A stretch of DNA of 64,000 nucleotides from Streptomyces sp. NBC_01210 (GCF_036010325.1 NZ_CP108549.1:6076001-6140000); one strand, 5' to 3'. Positions 36,395-45,452 are shown, counted from the stretch's first letter. Numbers and translations are program-made. Notes: generated from the sequence alone by a model not told the origin.

Positions 36395-37255
36395 TTACGC
36401 CAGCCCCCGCCTCGCCACCGCCGGTGCCCGGTGGCCCGCGATCGTCGACACCATGTCCAGGACCTGCTTCGTTTCCGCCACCTCATGGACGCGGTAGACC
36501 TGCGCGCCCAGCCACGCCGACACCGCCGTCGTCGCCAGCGTGCCGATCACGCGCTCCTTCACCGGCTTGTCGAGCGTCTCGCCGACGAAGTCCTTGTTCG
36601 ACAGGGAGACCAGCACCGGCCAGCCCGTCTCTGTCATCTCCCCGAGCCTGCGTGTCGCTTCCAGGCTGTGCCTGGTGTTCTTCCCGAAGTCATGGCCCGG
36701 GTCGATCATGATCCCGTCCCTGCGGACGCCCAGCTCAACCGCCCGCTCCGCCAGCGAGACCGTCACTCGAAGAATGTCCGCCATCACATCGTCGTACGCG
36801 ACCCGGTGCGGCCGTGTCCGCGGCTCCGCGCCACCCGCGTGCGTGCACACCAGACCCGCTCCGTACCGCGCGGCGACTTCCGCCAGCTTCGGGTCCACCC
36901 CGCCCCACGCGTCGTTCAGCACATCCGCGCCCGCCTCGCAGACCGCCTCACCGACGTCGTGCCGCCAGGTGTCGACGCTGATGACGACATCCGGATGCCG
37001 TCTGCGCACCTCGGCCACGAATCCGACCGTGCGCCGCGCCTCCTCCTCGGCCGTCACCTCCTCGCCGGGACCGGCCTTCACCCCGCCGATGTCGATGATG
37101 GCAGCACCCTCTGACACCGCCTGCTCGACGCGGGCGAGCGCGGGCTCGTCCCGGAACGTGGCGCCCTGGTCGTAGAAGGAGTCCGGCGTCCGGTTCACGA
37201 TCGCCATGATCACCGGCTCGTGCGCGTCGAATTCGCGCCGTCCCAGCCGCAGCAT
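36395..37255 (-). CDS. folP: Dihydropteroate synthase homologue, FolP2-like
   Basis: A 286-residue TIM-barrel protein of the pterin-binding family. MAIVNRTPDSFYDQG matches the first DHPS signature, and DVLNDAWGG and the C-terminal R-x-H (YRVHE) region are present. The second signature, normally GGESTRPG, reads GGVKAGPGEEVTAEEE. The M. tuberculosis paralogue FolP2 sits in the same gene order (Rv1207) and is reported not to act as a DHPS, so this protein may not make dihydropteroate either. The start at 37255 gives the usual short N-terminus. Confidence 0.8.
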   Translation of the reverse strand: MLRLGRREFDAHEPVIMAIVNRTPDSFYDQGATFRDEPALARVEQAVSEGAAIIDIGGVKAGPGEEVTAEEEARRTVGFVAEVRRRHPDVVISVDTWRHDVGEAVCEAGADVLNDAWGGVDPKLAEVAARYGAGLVCTHAGGAEPRTRPHRVAYDDVMADILRVTVSLAERAVELGVRRDGIMIDPGHDFGKNTRHSLEATRRLGEMTETGWPVLVSLSNKDFVGETLDKPVKERVIGTLATTAVSAWLGAQVYRVHEVAETKQVLDMVSTIAGHRAPAVARRGLA

Positions 37256-37355
37256 CAGCGGTTTCCTCCTCAGGTCCGTCGCCTGCGACCCTAACTCTCA
37301 GACTGTCGTGGCACGATCAGCACCGGACAGTTTCCGCTTGGGGAGAGGCTCGCTC

Positions 37356-37709
37356 GTGTTCTTGTTCTTGCTGATCGCGATGGTCGTGGTCGTCGCCGCG
37401 GTCACCCTCGCCGTGGTCGGCGGCGGCGACAGTGCGGCCCTGCCCGAGGTGGCCCCGGAGCAGCTGGTGGACCCGCTGCCGGTCAGCCGCCCGGTCGGCC
37501 GTGCGGACGTCGAGGCGGTCCGGCTGCCGGTCTCGCCCCGCGGCTACCGGATGGCGGACGTGGACGAGGTGCTGAGCCGCCTCGGTGCGGAGCTCGCCGA
37601 GCGGGACGCCCGTATCGCCGAGCTGGAGTCGGCGCTGGCCGGCGCGCAGGCCCGTGCGGTGGGCGGCCCCGACCTGTTCACCAAGCCGGGCGAGGAGCGC
37701 GACCAGTGA
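37356..37709 (+). CDS. DivIVA-domain membrane protein
   Basis: A 117-residue protein: one N-terminal membrane helix (about residues 1-24), a linker, then a DivIVA-like segment RGYRMADVDEVLSRLGAELA continuing into a coiled coil (ERDARIAELESALAGAQ). GTG 37356 follows GGGGAGAGG. The end overlaps tag by GTGA. An equivalent (Rv1209) lies before tag in M. tuberculosis. It is probably tethered at curved or polar membrane; its partner is unknown. Confidence 0.8.
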   Translation: MFLFLLIAMVVVVAAVTLAVVGGGDSAALPEVAPEQLVDPLPVSRPVGRADVEAVRLPVSPRGYRMADVDEVLSRLGAELAERDARIAELESALAGAQARAVGGPDLFTKPGEERDQ

Positions 37710-38299
37710 CCGGCGAGGCCGTACCCGGGCCCGACGGGAAGCTGCGCTGCCCGTGGGGCCTGTCCACGGCCGACTACGTCACGTACCACGACGAGGAGTG
37801 GGGCCGTCCGGTCCACGGCGACGACGCACTGTTCGAACGCCTCTGCCTGGAGGCCTTCCAGTCCGGCCTGTCCTGGATCACCATCCTGCGCCGCCGCGAG
37901 GGTTTCCGTGCCGCCTTCGACGACTTCAAGATCGCATCCGTGGCGGCGTACACCGACGCCGACGAGGAGCGCCTCCTCGCCGACGCCGGGATCATCCGCA
38001 ACCGAGCCAAGATCGAGGCGACGCTCGCCAACGCGCGCGTGCTCGCCGACTGGCCGGCCGGTGAGCTGGACACGCTGATCTGGGCGTACGCCCCGGATCC
38101 CGCGAAGCGACCGGCCCCGCGCACGATCGCCGACGTCCCCGCGGTCACCGACCAGTCCACGGCGCTGGCGAAGGCCCTCAAGAAGCGCGGCCTGCGCTTC
38201 ATCGGACCCACCACGGCGTACGCGCTGATGCAGGCGTGCGGTCTCGTCGACGACCACCTGAGCGGCTGTGTCGTCCGCGGAGCCGGCTCCCGGGGCTAG
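37706..38299 (+). CDS. tag: DNA-3-methyladenine glycosylase I
   Basis: A 197-residue base-excision repair enzyme that removes 3-methyladenine. CPWG near the start with HDEEWG, FQSGLSWITILRRR, and FIGPTTAYALMQACGLVDDH are typical of Tag, including cysteine and histidine residues of its zinc site. GTG 37706 overlaps the upstream gene, so the two are co-translated. The stop codon lies inside a terminator shared with the opposite gene. Confidence 0.93.
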   Translation: MTGEAVPGPDGKLRCPWGLSTADYVTYHDEEWGRPVHGDDALFERLCLEAFQSGLSWITILRRREGFRAAFDDFKIASVAAYTDADEERLLADAGIIRNRAKIEATLANARVLADWPAGELDTLIWAYAPDPAKRPAPRTIADVPAVTDQSTALAKALKKRGLRFIGPTTAYALMQACGLVDDHLSGCVVRGAGSRG

Positions 38300-38351
38300 G
38301 CGCCCCCAGGGGGCAGCGAAGCCCCCGGCCTGCGCCCCGGGGGGCGCCTAG
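38296..38351. terminator. Shared terminator containing both stop codons
   Basis: A 15-bp stem with one mismatch (38296-38310 with 38337-38351) between two converging genes. The TAG stop of tag and the TAG stop of the opposite enoyl-CoA hydratase gene lie in mirrored places within the stem. An inner GGGGGC/GCCCCC hairpin fills the loop. Confidence 0.75.
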
Positions 38352-39148
38352 CGGCCGAGGTACTTCGGCTTCTCCTTGGCGATGAACGCCTGGACAGCGA
38401 TCGTGTGGTCCTCCGACGCGCCCGCCCTCGCCTGGAGCTCGTCCTCCTTGCCCAGCGTCTCGCTGAGCGTGTGACCCGCGCCGTACGCCAGGGACTCCTT
38501 GAGCGCCGCGTACGCCACCGTCGGGCCCTCGGCCAGCGCACGGGCCACCGCGACGGCCTCGGCGGCCAGGTCGGCGGCGGGGACCAGCTTGTTCGCGATG
38601 CCCAGCTCGTACGCCTCCTGCGCGGAGAACGAGCGAGGGAACAGCAGCAGGTCGGCGGCGCGGCTCTGGCCGATCAGCCGGGGCAGCGTCCAGGAGACCC
38701 CGGAGTCGGCGGTCAGCGCGACACCCGCGAAGGAGGTCGTGAACTTGGCGTTGTCGGCCACGACGCGGTAGTCCGCGGCGAGGGCGAAGCCGAGGCCCGC
38801 GCCTGCCGCCACGCCGTTGACCCCGGCCACGACCGGCTTGGGCATCTCGGTGAGCGCCCGCACGATGGGGTTGTAGTGCTCCCGCACGGTGTTCATGGTG
38901 CTGCCGGTGCCGTGCTCCCGGTCCTCCGCGAGCAGGGAGATGTGCTCCTTGAGGTCCTGGCCCACGCAGAAGGCGCGCCCGGACGCGGTGAGCAGTACCG
39001 CGCGTACGGCGGGATCGGCGGCGGCAGCCTGGGCCGAGTCCCGGAGAGCGACCTTGGCCTCGGTGTTCATCGCGTTCATGGCCTCGGGCCGGTTGATCGT
39101 GATCGTCGCGAGTCCGTCGCTCACCTCGTACAGCACGGAGTCGGCCAT
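38348..39148 (-). CDS. Enoyl-CoA hydratase/isomerase family protein
   Basis: A 266-residue crotonase-fold enzyme. The oxyanion segments are AFCVGQDLKEH and NGVAAGAGLGFALAADYR. The catalytic position carries TADSGVSWTLPRL, with Asp rather than the paired Glu of true hydratases, which resembles PaaG-type ring isomerases (DSGGTWxLPR). It may therefore isomerise rather than hydrate. No other phenylacetate genes are nearby. ATG 39148 gives the usual start MADSVLYEVSDG. Confidence 0.85.
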   Translation of the reverse strand: MADSVLYEVSDGLATITINRPEAMNAMNTEAKVALRDSAQAAAADPAVRAVLLTASGRAFCVGQDLKEHISLLAEDREHGTGSTMNTVREHYNPIVRALTEMPKPVVAGVNGVAAGAGLGFALAADYRVVADNAKFTTSFAGVALTADSGVSWTLPRLIGQSRAADLLLFPRSFSAQEAYELGIANKLVPAADLAAEAVAVARALAEGPTVAYAALKESLAYGAGHTLSETLGKEDELQARAGASEDHTIAVQAFIAKEKPKYLGR

Positions 39149-39448
39149 GGCAGGTCCCCTTTACGGCTCAAGAGTGGTGTTCAGGCTCAGCATGGCGGAG
39201 ATCGTCGGGGGCGAACATGTGACCTGCGTCAAACAATCTTCCGCTTCGGGCCCGTGGGCGGTGGCGAAGTATCGCAGGCGGATCGCCGCTTTGAGTGGTT
39301 TTGAGAGAGCGCGTTGCGCAAGCGATGCCGACTGATGTTGGTCATCGGGTCCCGCCATGCGGGATAATGACCTGGAAGCAATGTGTTCGATGCCGGTGAC
39401 ACCTGGGTTGTCGGCTGCGATGAGCTGGTTTCAGGAAGGGGAACGAGC
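39149..39448. other. Divergent region before the DUF3117 gene
   Basis: 300 bp without a gene. It holds a promoter candidate at 39338-39368 for the DUF3117 gene and leaves a leader of about 75 nt. I see no RNA gene or strong hairpin in the rest. Confidence 0.45.
39338..39368 (+). promoter_or_regulatory. Promoter candidate TTGGTC-N19-GATAAT
   Basis: GATAAT at 39363-39368 is a good -10 element; TTGGTC at 39338-39343 is the nearest -35 but the 19-nt spacing is long. It would drive the DUF3117 gene. Confidence 0.4.
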
Positions 39449-39616
39449 ATGGCGGCCATGAAGCCGCGGACGGGCGACGGCCCGCTCGAGGTGACCAAGG
39501 AGGGGCGGGGCATCGTCATGCGCGTTCCGCTCGAAGGCGGCGGTCGGCTTGTGGTCGAGCTGACTCCGGACGAAGCCGATGCCCTCGGCGACGCCCTGAA
39601 GAAGGTCGTCGGCTGA
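39449..39616 (+). CDS. DUF3117 small protein
   Basis: A 55-residue protein, MAAMKPRTGDGPLEVTKEGR at its start, matching the highly conserved actinobacterial DUF3117 family (Rv1211 in M. tuberculosis). It has beta-strand character and ends in an amphipathic helix (TPDEADALGDALKKVVG). ATG 39449 follows GGAAGGGGAACGAGC. It is a single-gene unit ending in a terminator. Function unknown. Confidence 0.9.
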   Translation: MAAMKPRTGDGPLEVTKEGRGIVMRVPLEGGGRLVVELTPDEADALGDALKKVVG

Positions 39617-39638
39617 CGCGGGAAGCGCACACAATTTT

Positions 39639-39671
39639 CACTGCCCCGGCACTCATGGTGCCGGGGCAGTG
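39639..39671. terminator. Two-way terminator after the DUF3117 gene
   Basis: A perfect 14-bp stem (39639-39652 with 39658-39671, loop TCATG) between converging genes. Confidence 0.8.
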
Positions 39672-39719
39672 CTGTGTTCGGGGGGCTCCGCATGGCCGGG
39701 CCTGCCGGGGCGGGGCCGG

Positions 39720-40406
39720 TCAGCCGCGGCGGACCGCGCAGAGCAGGCCGTCGCCCACCGGAAGCAGCGAGGGCAGCAGCTCCTGGCTCTCCCGCACCGC
39801 GCGCAGCAGCTCGCGAAGTCGTACGACTTCCGCCGGCTGTGCCGCCGAGTCCACCGTGCGACCGTCCGCGAAAACGCCCTCGAAGCAGACAAGACCGCCT
39901 GGTCGCAGCAGGCGCAACGATTCAGCGAGATAGTCCAGCGACTCCATGCGGTCGCCGTCGCAGAAGACGAGGTCGTAGCCGCCGTCCGCGAGCCGCGGCA
40001 GTACGTCGAGGGCGCGGCCGGGGATGAAACGCGCCCGGTTCCCGGCAAAGCCGGCCGCGCGGAAGGCCTCCTTGGCGAACTGCTGCCGGTCCGGCTCCGG
40101 ATCCACCGTCGTCAGTACGCCGTCGGGCCGCATGCCTTGCAACAGATAGATCCCGGAGACACCGGTGCCCGTACCGATTTCGGCCACCGCTTTCGCGTCA
40201 GCCGTGGCAGCAAGCAGTCGCAGCGCTGCGCCGGTGCCTGGTGACACCGAGGGGAGCCCCGACTCGCGGGCCCGGTCGCGGGCCCAGCGGAGTGTGTCGT
40301 CCTCGGCGACAAAGGCGTCGGCGAACGCCCAGCTCGTCTGCCGGTTGGCGGTAATGACCCTCTCCTGTCCCCGTAGATGGCGCGACGCTGACTGTATCCG
40401 CTGCAC
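39720..40406 (-). CDS. O-methyltransferase (Rv1220c-type)
   Basis: A SAM-dependent O-methyltransferase of the Methyltransf_3 group. [18 protein letters not shown] is the SAM-binding motif [24 protein letters not shown] and the end [14 protein letters not shown] follow in family order. The family core starts at about [14 protein letters not shown]. The start is uncertain: GTG 40406 is used, but AGGAG lies 6 nt before an ATT codon at 40355 and a longer ATG frame reaches 40457. It is divergent from the sigma factor gene, as Rv1220c is from sigE in M. tuberculosis. The substrate is unknown. Confidence 0.85.
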   Translation of the reverse strand: MQRIQSASRHLRGQERVITANRQTSWAFADAFVAEDDTLRWARDRARESGLPSVSPGTGAALRLLAATADAKAVAEIGTGTGVSGIYLLQGMRPDGVLTTVDPEPDRQQFAKEAFRAAGFAGNRARFIPGRALDVLPRLADGGYDLVFCDGDRMESLDYLAESLRLLRPGGLVCFEGVFADGRTVDSAAQPAEVVRLRELLRAVRESQELLPSLLPVGDGLLCAVRRG

Positions 40407-40408
40407 CG

Positions 40409-40434
40409 GGAACCCGCAGATGGGACCAGGCGTT
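40409..40434 (+). promoter_or_regulatory. ECF-type promoter GGAAC-N17-CGTT before the sigma factor gene
   Basis: GGAAC at 40409-40413 and CGTT at 40431-40434 are 17 nt apart and 21 nt before the sigma factor start codon. This matches promoters read by SigE-type ECF sigma factors, which often control their own genes. Confidence 0.6.
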
Positions 40435-40455
40435 ATGGGAGACAGGGGGAAGCGC

Positions 40456-41295
40456 ATGGATCAGGGCCGGAAGCAGGACCCAAATTCGCGTAAAGATTCT
40501 TATCCGGAGCTAACGGGCGAGGTGGCTATGGTAGGGGCTCCGCTGAACACCACCAGAGCCGACAGGGGAGGTGCGGCTGCACCTGCGGATCGGAGAGGAG
40601 TGCTGAGGCGCTTTCTCAGGTCACCGGGTGAGCCGAGATCCGTGACCTACATTGCTGACCGTTCCCGCTCCACCGACTCCGCAGCTACCGCGACCTTCGC
40701 ATCGGATGCGGAATCGCAGGCGTGGACGCCTCCCACCTGGGAGGAGATCGTCAGCACGCACAGCGGCCGGGTCTACCGCCTCGCCTACCGGCTGACGGGC
40801 AACCAGCACGACGCAGAGGACCTCACGCAGGAAGTCTTCGTCCGCGTCTTCCGCTCGCTGTCGACGTACACGCCCGGCACCTTTGAGGGCTGGCTGCACC
40901 GCATCACCACGAACCTCTTCCTGGACATGGTCCGCCGCAAGCAGCGCATCCGTTTCGACGCGCTCGGCGACGACGCGGCAGAGCGGCTGCCCAGCCGCGA
41001 GCCGTCTCCGCAGCAGGTCTTCAACGACACCCACTTCGACGCGGATGTGCAGCAGGCGCTGGACACCCTCGCGCCGGAGTTCCGTGCCGCCGTGGTGCTC
41101 TGTGACATCGAGGGTCTCTCGTACGAGGAGATCGCCGCGACGCTGGGCGTGAAGCTCGGCACGGTCCGCAGCCGGATCCACCGCGGCCGGTCGCATCTGC
41201 GCAAGGCCCTGCAGCACCGTTCCCCTCAGGCTCGTGCCGAGCAGCGCACGCTGGCGGGTGCGGTCGGCCTGGCAGGAGAGGGCGGACCGGCGTGA
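40456..41295 (+). CDS. ECF RNA polymerase sigma factor, M. tuberculosis SigE type
   Basis: A 279-residue ECF sigma factor. Region 2 covers about residues 97-165 ([20 protein letters not shown], then [14 protein letters not shown]) and region 4 about 208-252 ([20 protein letters not shown]). The first 90 residues are a variable extension with more in-frame starts, for example ATG at MVGAPLN. ATG 40456 has AGGGGGA 5 nt upstream. The order methyltransferase, sigma, anti-sigma, HtrA, TatB equals Rv1220c-Rv1224, so it likely governs envelope stress. Streptomyces SigE of the cse operon is a different protein, so no symbol is given. Confidence 0.9.
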   Translation: MDQGRKQDPNSRKDSYPELTGEVAMVGAPLNTTRADRGGAAAPADRRGVLRRFLRSPGEPRSVTYIADRSRSTDSAATATFASDAESQAWTPPTWEEIVSTHSGRVYRLAYRLTGNQHDAEDLTQEVFVRVFRSLSTYTPGTFEGWLHRITTNLFLDMVRRKQRIRFDALGDDAAERLPSREPSPQQVFNDTHFDADVQQALDTLAPEFRAAVVLCDIEGLSYEEIAATLGVKLGTVRSRIHRGRSHLRKALQHRSPQARAEQRTLAGAVGLAGEGGPA

Positions 41296-42257
41296 GTGGC
41301 TCGAGTCCCACCCCCGCGGAGCAGCACCTGGGGGACCGGCTGGCCGCGCTGATCGACGGCGAGCTGAAACACGATGCCCGCGACCGGGTGCTGGCCCATC
41401 TGGCGACCTGTCCCAAGTGCAAGGCCGAGGCCGACGCCCACCGCCGGCTGAAGAACGTCTTCGCGCAAACCGCTCCGCCGCCGCCCTCCGAAGGGCTGCT
41501 CGCGCGGCTCCAAGGGCTGCCCGCAGGACCCGGAGGTGACGACGACCGCTCGGGGGGACCTTTCGACGGGGGGCGGCTCGCCAATGGCGTCTTCAACGCG
41601 CTGAATCCCTCCGCGAAGCCCGGACGCGACTCCCGCACGTCCCGGACGGAGACCTTCGGCTACGTACCGGCGGGCGCGCACGCGACCGTGCTTCCCGGCT
41701 CCGGCGGCGGCTTCCGGATCCATGACGTGGGTCGTACGGACGCGGAGCGCTCACCCTGGCTCGGCCGGAGGTTCGTCTTCGCGGCGGCCAGCGCGGTGTC
41801 CTTCGCCGCGATTGCCCTCGGCGGAGCGATTCCGCTGGACGCCTCGGTGCAGGCAGGTCCCAGGGGCGAGGGCGCGGGGAACAACGTCACACCGCTGCGC
41901 GCCGTGACCCCGACCACGGGCACCAGCGGAATGAACAACGGCGCGGGCACCAGGGCAACCCCCAGGGGCACGGAGGCCGACCGCCGGCGCAGCGGTGGCA
42001 ACGGCCTGGCCAGGTCGGACAACCGGCCGGTCATCGCCGCGGCGCCCAGCCTGCTGGCCCCGGCGGCGCCGTTGAACCACCCGTTTTCCGCCTCGATACT
42101 GACCGACACCTCGTCCGCCCTGTCCCCGCTGATACGTCCCACCGGCTCGGCGTTCCAGCTCGCCACCGCTCCCGGGTTCAACTCGTCCGCCACGCCCGTC
42201 CCCACCCATCTCGCCGCACCGACCCAGCCTTCTCGGCCCCTCTCGTCCCGGCGCTGA
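41292..42257 (+). CDS. Zinc-finger anti-sigma factor, RseA type
   Basis: A 321-residue membrane protein. The N-terminal ZAS domain ([20 protein letters not shown]) has the zinc motif His36-x3-Cys40-x2-Cys43. A disordered linker leads to one membrane helix at about residues 162-181; the outer part of about 140 residues is low-complexity, rich in Thr, Asn, Ala and Pro. It should hold the sigma factor at the membrane until stress or a redox change releases it. GTG 41292 overlaps the sigma gene by GTGA, as is usual for such pairs. The M. tuberculosis RseA lacks so long an outer part. Confidence 0.9.
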   Translation: MSGSSPTPAEQHLGDRLAALIDGELKHDARDRVLAHLATCPKCKAEADAHRRLKNVFAQTAPPPPSEGLLARLQGLPAGPGGDDDRSGGPFDGGRLANGVFNALNPSAKPGRDSRTSRTETFGYVPAGAHATVLPGSGGGFRIHDVGRTDAERSPWLGRRFVFAAASAVSFAAIALGGAIPLDASVQAGPRGEGAGNNVTPLRAVTPTTGTSGMNNGAGTRATPRGTEADRRRSGGNGLARSDNRPVIAAAPSLLAPAAPLNHPFSASILTDTSSALSPLIRPTGSAFQLATAPGFNSSATPVPTHLAAPTQPSRPLSSRR

Positions 42258-42351
42258 CCAGGTCCCTGCACGATGATTCGCAAACCTGGTTGAATCCTCT
42301 GAGGGGTGCCCCAGGAGGGTGCCGCAGTGGTCGGCAGTTTGCGGGGAGAGC

Positions 42352-44052
42352 ATGGACGACGGGAAGCCCACCGGGCCGAAGGCGAAGTGGTGGAGCCGGC
42401 CCAGTGCGGGACGTACGACTCACTCCGAGCCTGGTGCGCCGGCACCGGCGCACCAGGAGACCGAGGTAACGACTGAACTGCCTCCGGTGCAGACCTCGGT
42501 GCAGGCCCCCGTGCCCGTGCCCGTGCCGCGGGACGCCGAGACGGCCGTCGACCCGGTGCCCGCAGCCCAGCCCGCAGCGGAACAGAGTCGGCCGCAGCCC
42601 CTGCACGAGCCCGATGCGTACAGCACCCCGCCCTACGGCGGGCCCGGGCCATGGGCGCCGGCCCCTCCCGTACAGCGGCCGATGCCGACTCCGGCGCAGG
42701 GCACACCCGTACCGCCGGCGTACCCCGCGCAGAACGGAACACCGGCCGGTGGGGGCACCGGCGGCGGATATGCGCCGCCGCCCCAGTCCCCGTCCCCCCA
42801 GCAGCCGCACGCCCAGCCTCAGCCGCACCCCCAGCCCCAGCCCCAGGAGCGGCCGCAGCCGCTGCCCTCGCTGTGGCTGCAGTACGACCCGTGGAGCACA
42901 CCCGGGCAGCCGCTGACCCACGTCGGTGAGCCCGTAAACAAGAAGCGCCGACGCGGATCGCTGCTGGTCGGGGCGGTCCTGCTCGCGCTCGTCGCCGGTG
43001 TTGTCGGCGGCGGCATAGGCGCGTACATCGAGCGCAACGGCGGCATCACCAGCGTCGAACTCCCGCAGGCCGCCAAGGACAACGGCAACCGCGCACCCGA
43101 CAGTGTTGCCGGTATCGCCGCCAGCGCCCTGCCGAGCGTTGTCACCCTCCATGTCAGCGGCGGCGGCGAACAGGGCACCGGAACCGGATTCGTACTCGAC
43201 CAGCAGGGCCACATCCTCACCAACAACCATGTCGTCGACCCGGCAGGCTCCGCGGGTGAGATCTCGGTCACCTTCAGCGGCGGCGAGACCGCCAGGGCGA
43301 CGCTCGTCGGCAAGGACAGTGGTTACGACCTCGCCGTCGTCAAGGTCTCCGGTGTCTCCGGCCTCAAGCCGCTGCCCCTCGGCAACTCCGACAACGTCCA
43401 GGTGGGTGACCCGGTCGTCGCCATCGGCGCGCCGTTCGATCTCCAGAACACCGTGACCTCCGGCATCATCAGCGCCAAGGAGCGCCCCATCACCGCGGGC
43501 GGCGAGAAGGGTGACGGCAGTGATGTCAGCTATGTCGACGCGCTGCAGACCGACGCCCCGATAAACCCCGGCAACTCCGGCGGCCCGCTGGTGGACACCA
43601 AGGCCCGTGTCATCGGCATCAACAGCGCGATCCGGGCCGCGGACAGCGGCACGGACACCCAAGGAGGCCAGGCCGGCTCGATCGGACTCGGCTTCGCGAT
43701 CCCCATCAACCAGGGCAAGCGTGTCGCCGAGGAGCTGATCAACACCGGTAAGGCCACCCACCCGGTGATCGGCGTCAGTCTCGACATGAAGTACACCGGC
43801 GACGGCGCACGCGTCGGCGACAAGGGCAGGGACGGCTCCGCGTCGGTCAGCAAGAACGGCCCCGGCGCCAAGGCGGGCATCAAGGCGGGCGACATCATCA
43901 CCAAGATCGACGGCCAGCGGGTGCACAGCGGCGAGGAGCTGATCGTCAAGATCCGCGCCCACCGCCCCGGTGACCGGCTGGAGCTGACGGTGGTTCGCGC
44001 CGGCCGTGAAGGGAAGATGACGCTGACACTCGGCTCCGCGGACGGCACATGA
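42352..44052 (+). CDS. HtrA/DegP-type serine protease with PDZ domain
   Basis: A 566-residue membrane-anchored protease. About 200 cytoplasmic residues rich in Pro, Gln and Ala precede one membrane helix (about 204-226). The outer S1C trypsin-like domain has triad His293 (TNNHVV), Asp326 (YDLAVVKV) and Ser409 (NPGNSGGPL), and a PDZ domain fills the last 115 residues (GAKAGIKAGDIITKIDGQRV). ATG 42352 follows GGGGAGAGC. As the third gene of the sigma operon it is a likely target and quality-control arm of the envelope-stress response, as HtrA is in mycobacteria. Confidence 0.92.
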   Translation: MDDGKPTGPKAKWWSRPSAGRTTHSEPGAPAPAHQETEVTTELPPVQTSVQAPVPVPVPRDAETAVDPVPAAQPAAEQSRPQPLHEPDAYSTPPYGGPGPWAPAPPVQRPMPTPAQGTPVPPAYPAQNGTPAGGGTGGGYAPPPQSPSPQQPHAQPQPHPQPQPQERPQPLPSLWLQYDPWSTPGQPLTHVGEPVNKKRRRGSLLVGAVLLALVAGVVGGGIGAYIERNGGITSVELPQAAKDNGNRAPDSVAGIAASALPSVVTLHVSGGGEQGTGTGFVLDQQGHILTNNHVVDPAGSAGEISVTFSGGETARATLVGKDSGYDLAVVKVSGVSGLKPLPLGNSDNVQVGDPVVAIGAPFDLQNTVTSGIISAKERPITAGGEKGDGSDVSYVDALQTDAPINPGNSGGPLVDTKARVIGINSAIRAADSGTDTQGGQAGSIGLGFAIPINQGKRVAEELINTGKATHPVIGVSLDMKYTGDGARVGDKGRDGSASVSKNGPGAKAGIKAGDIITKIDGQRVHSGEELIVKIRAHRPGDRLELTVVRAGREGKMTLTLGSADGT

Positions 44053-44190
44053 CGGCCGGTCGAACGGCCGCCGGACGGCTCGGCGCAGCGCCCATCGAAA
44101 GGTACCGCGCAGAAGTTTCGGCGGGTACCGTGGATCGGGCCCGGACCCCATCCGACCTGGCGGGCCGCAGAGAACACGAGGAGCAGCAGG

Positions 44191-44637
44191 GTGTTCAACG
44201 ACATAGGCGCACTGGAGCTGGTGGCGCTCGTGGTGCTCGCCGTGCTCATCTTCGGCCCCGACAAGCTGCCGAAGGTCATCCAGGACGCCTCACGGTTCAT
44301 CCGGAAGGTCCGCGAGTTCTCCGAAAGTGCAAAGCATGACATTCGGAGCGAACTGGGGCCGGAGTTCAAGGACTTCGAGTTCGAGGACCTCAATCCCAAG
44401 ACGTTCATCCGCAAGCAGCTGGACGAGAACGAGGATCTGAAGGACCTCAAGGACCTGCGCAGCAGCTTCGACCTCAAGAAGGAGATCAACGAGGTCGCGG
44501 ACGCGGTGCACGGCAACGAATCCGCGGCCTCGGTCCCGGCCGCCGTCAACGGCTCGCCCGGCACCCCCGACCTGCTCAAGAAGCGCGAAAACGTCGATCG
44601 GGACGAGCGACCGCCCTTCGACGCAGACGCGACCTGA
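44191..44637 (+). CDS. tatB: Twin-arginine translocase subunit TatB
   Basis: A 148-residue protein: one short membrane helix at residues 5-21 (IGALELVALVVLAVLIFGPD), the FGPDKLP hinge, an amphipathic helix and an acidic C-terminus. FNDIG with Glu at position 9 marks TatB rather than TatA. It recruits folded twin-arginine precursors to TatC. GTG 44191 follows GAGGAGCAGCAGG. It ends the conserved sigma/anti-sigma/HtrA/TatB set. Confidence 0.93.
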   Translation: MFNDIGALELVALVVLAVLIFGPDKLPKVIQDASRFIRKVREFSESAKHDIRSELGPEFKDFEFEDLNPKTFIRKQLDENEDLKDLKDLRSSFDLKKEINEVADAVHGNESAASVPAAVNGSPGTPDLLKKRENVDRDERPPFDADAT

Positions 44638-44756
44638 GTACCGTCAATCCCTGCGAGCCGGGACAGGGTGGTTATTCTCCATCTGTCCGGACGTGAGGAC
44701 GCCCGAGGGGGGCGGGTCCGCTCCGGGCCTCGGAGACAGAGGAGGCGGCCGGGTAG

Positions 44757-45446
44757 ATGGAGACGACAAGTCGGCTAGCGGCGCAAGGAACGGTCAGCGA
44801 TTCTCCTGCGCCCGGCGGGGAGAACCCGCTCACGACGCAGCGGGTGACAGCGGCTCAGCGTGTGGTCGACGGATTTCTGCGTGCGACCTTCCCCTGGTAC
44901 GGACTGGACGAGGCCTTCACCGGCCCGCGCCGGCTGATGCAGGTGGGTACCGCGGCGGACGGCACGGTCCAGCACGGCTCCATGGGCCACGGCGACGAGC
45001 CGTCGATACGGTCGGACGCGGGCGGCCCGGAAAAGGAGCGCTTCGCTGTCGTCGTCACCGTGGCTGCCAGCCCGGTACGGCACACCGGCGACGGCACGGG
45101 CGTACTGGACGCCACCACGGCCTCCTCCGCGGCCTGGCTGGCCGGCTCGGGGCTCCTGGCCCACACCTGGCCCGGTCAGCTCGACCACTCGCTGCGCGAC
45201 AACTGGCTGGACCAGCAGACCGAGACCGCCTTCGAGCTCGCCGACGATCTGGCGGGACCGGCCTGGTTGATGCTCTCGCTGCCCGTCGACGGTGTGCCGA
45301 CGCCCTTCCACTACCGCGAGTCGGAGTTCGGCTGGGTGCTCGCCGGCTCGACCGGGGCCGGGGTGCACGTGGGCGCGTACGGGCGCGGCATGAGCGCGTA
45401 CGGGCTGGGCTTCTCTGCGGTCCAGAACCTCGGCGCGTACGTCTAG
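44757..45446 (+). CDS. Conserved protein of unknown function
   Basis: A 229-residue protein with no domain I recognise. It lacks a signal peptide and membrane helices. It has a Trp/Gly-rich centre (SSAAWLAGSGLLAHTWPGQL) and a C-terminal half of alternating hydrophobic residues that suggests beta-strands (PAWLMLSLPVDGVPTPFHYR). Methionine start at 44757 with GGAGGCGGCCGGGTAG upstream. It lies 120 bp after tatB and may share its transcript. A predicted soluble, possibly nucleotide-free protein is all that can be said. Confidence 0.7.
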   Translation: METTSRLAAQGTVSDSPAPGGENPLTTQRVTAAQRVVDGFLRATFPWYGLDEAFTGPRRLMQVGTAADGTVQHGSMGHGDEPSIRSDAGGPEKERFAVVVTVAASPVRHTGDGTGVLDATTASSAAWLAGSGLLAHTWPGQLDHSLRDNWLDQQTETAFELADDLAGPAWLMLSLPVDGVPTPFHYRESEFGWVLAGSTGAGVHVGAYGRGMSAYGLGFSAVQNLGAYV

Positions 45447-45452
45447 AGCGTA

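Noticed and set aside
39720..40457. ATG 40457 as the methyltransferase start
   Set aside because: It would place the sigma factor promoter inside the coding region and adds residues unlike the family N-terminus.
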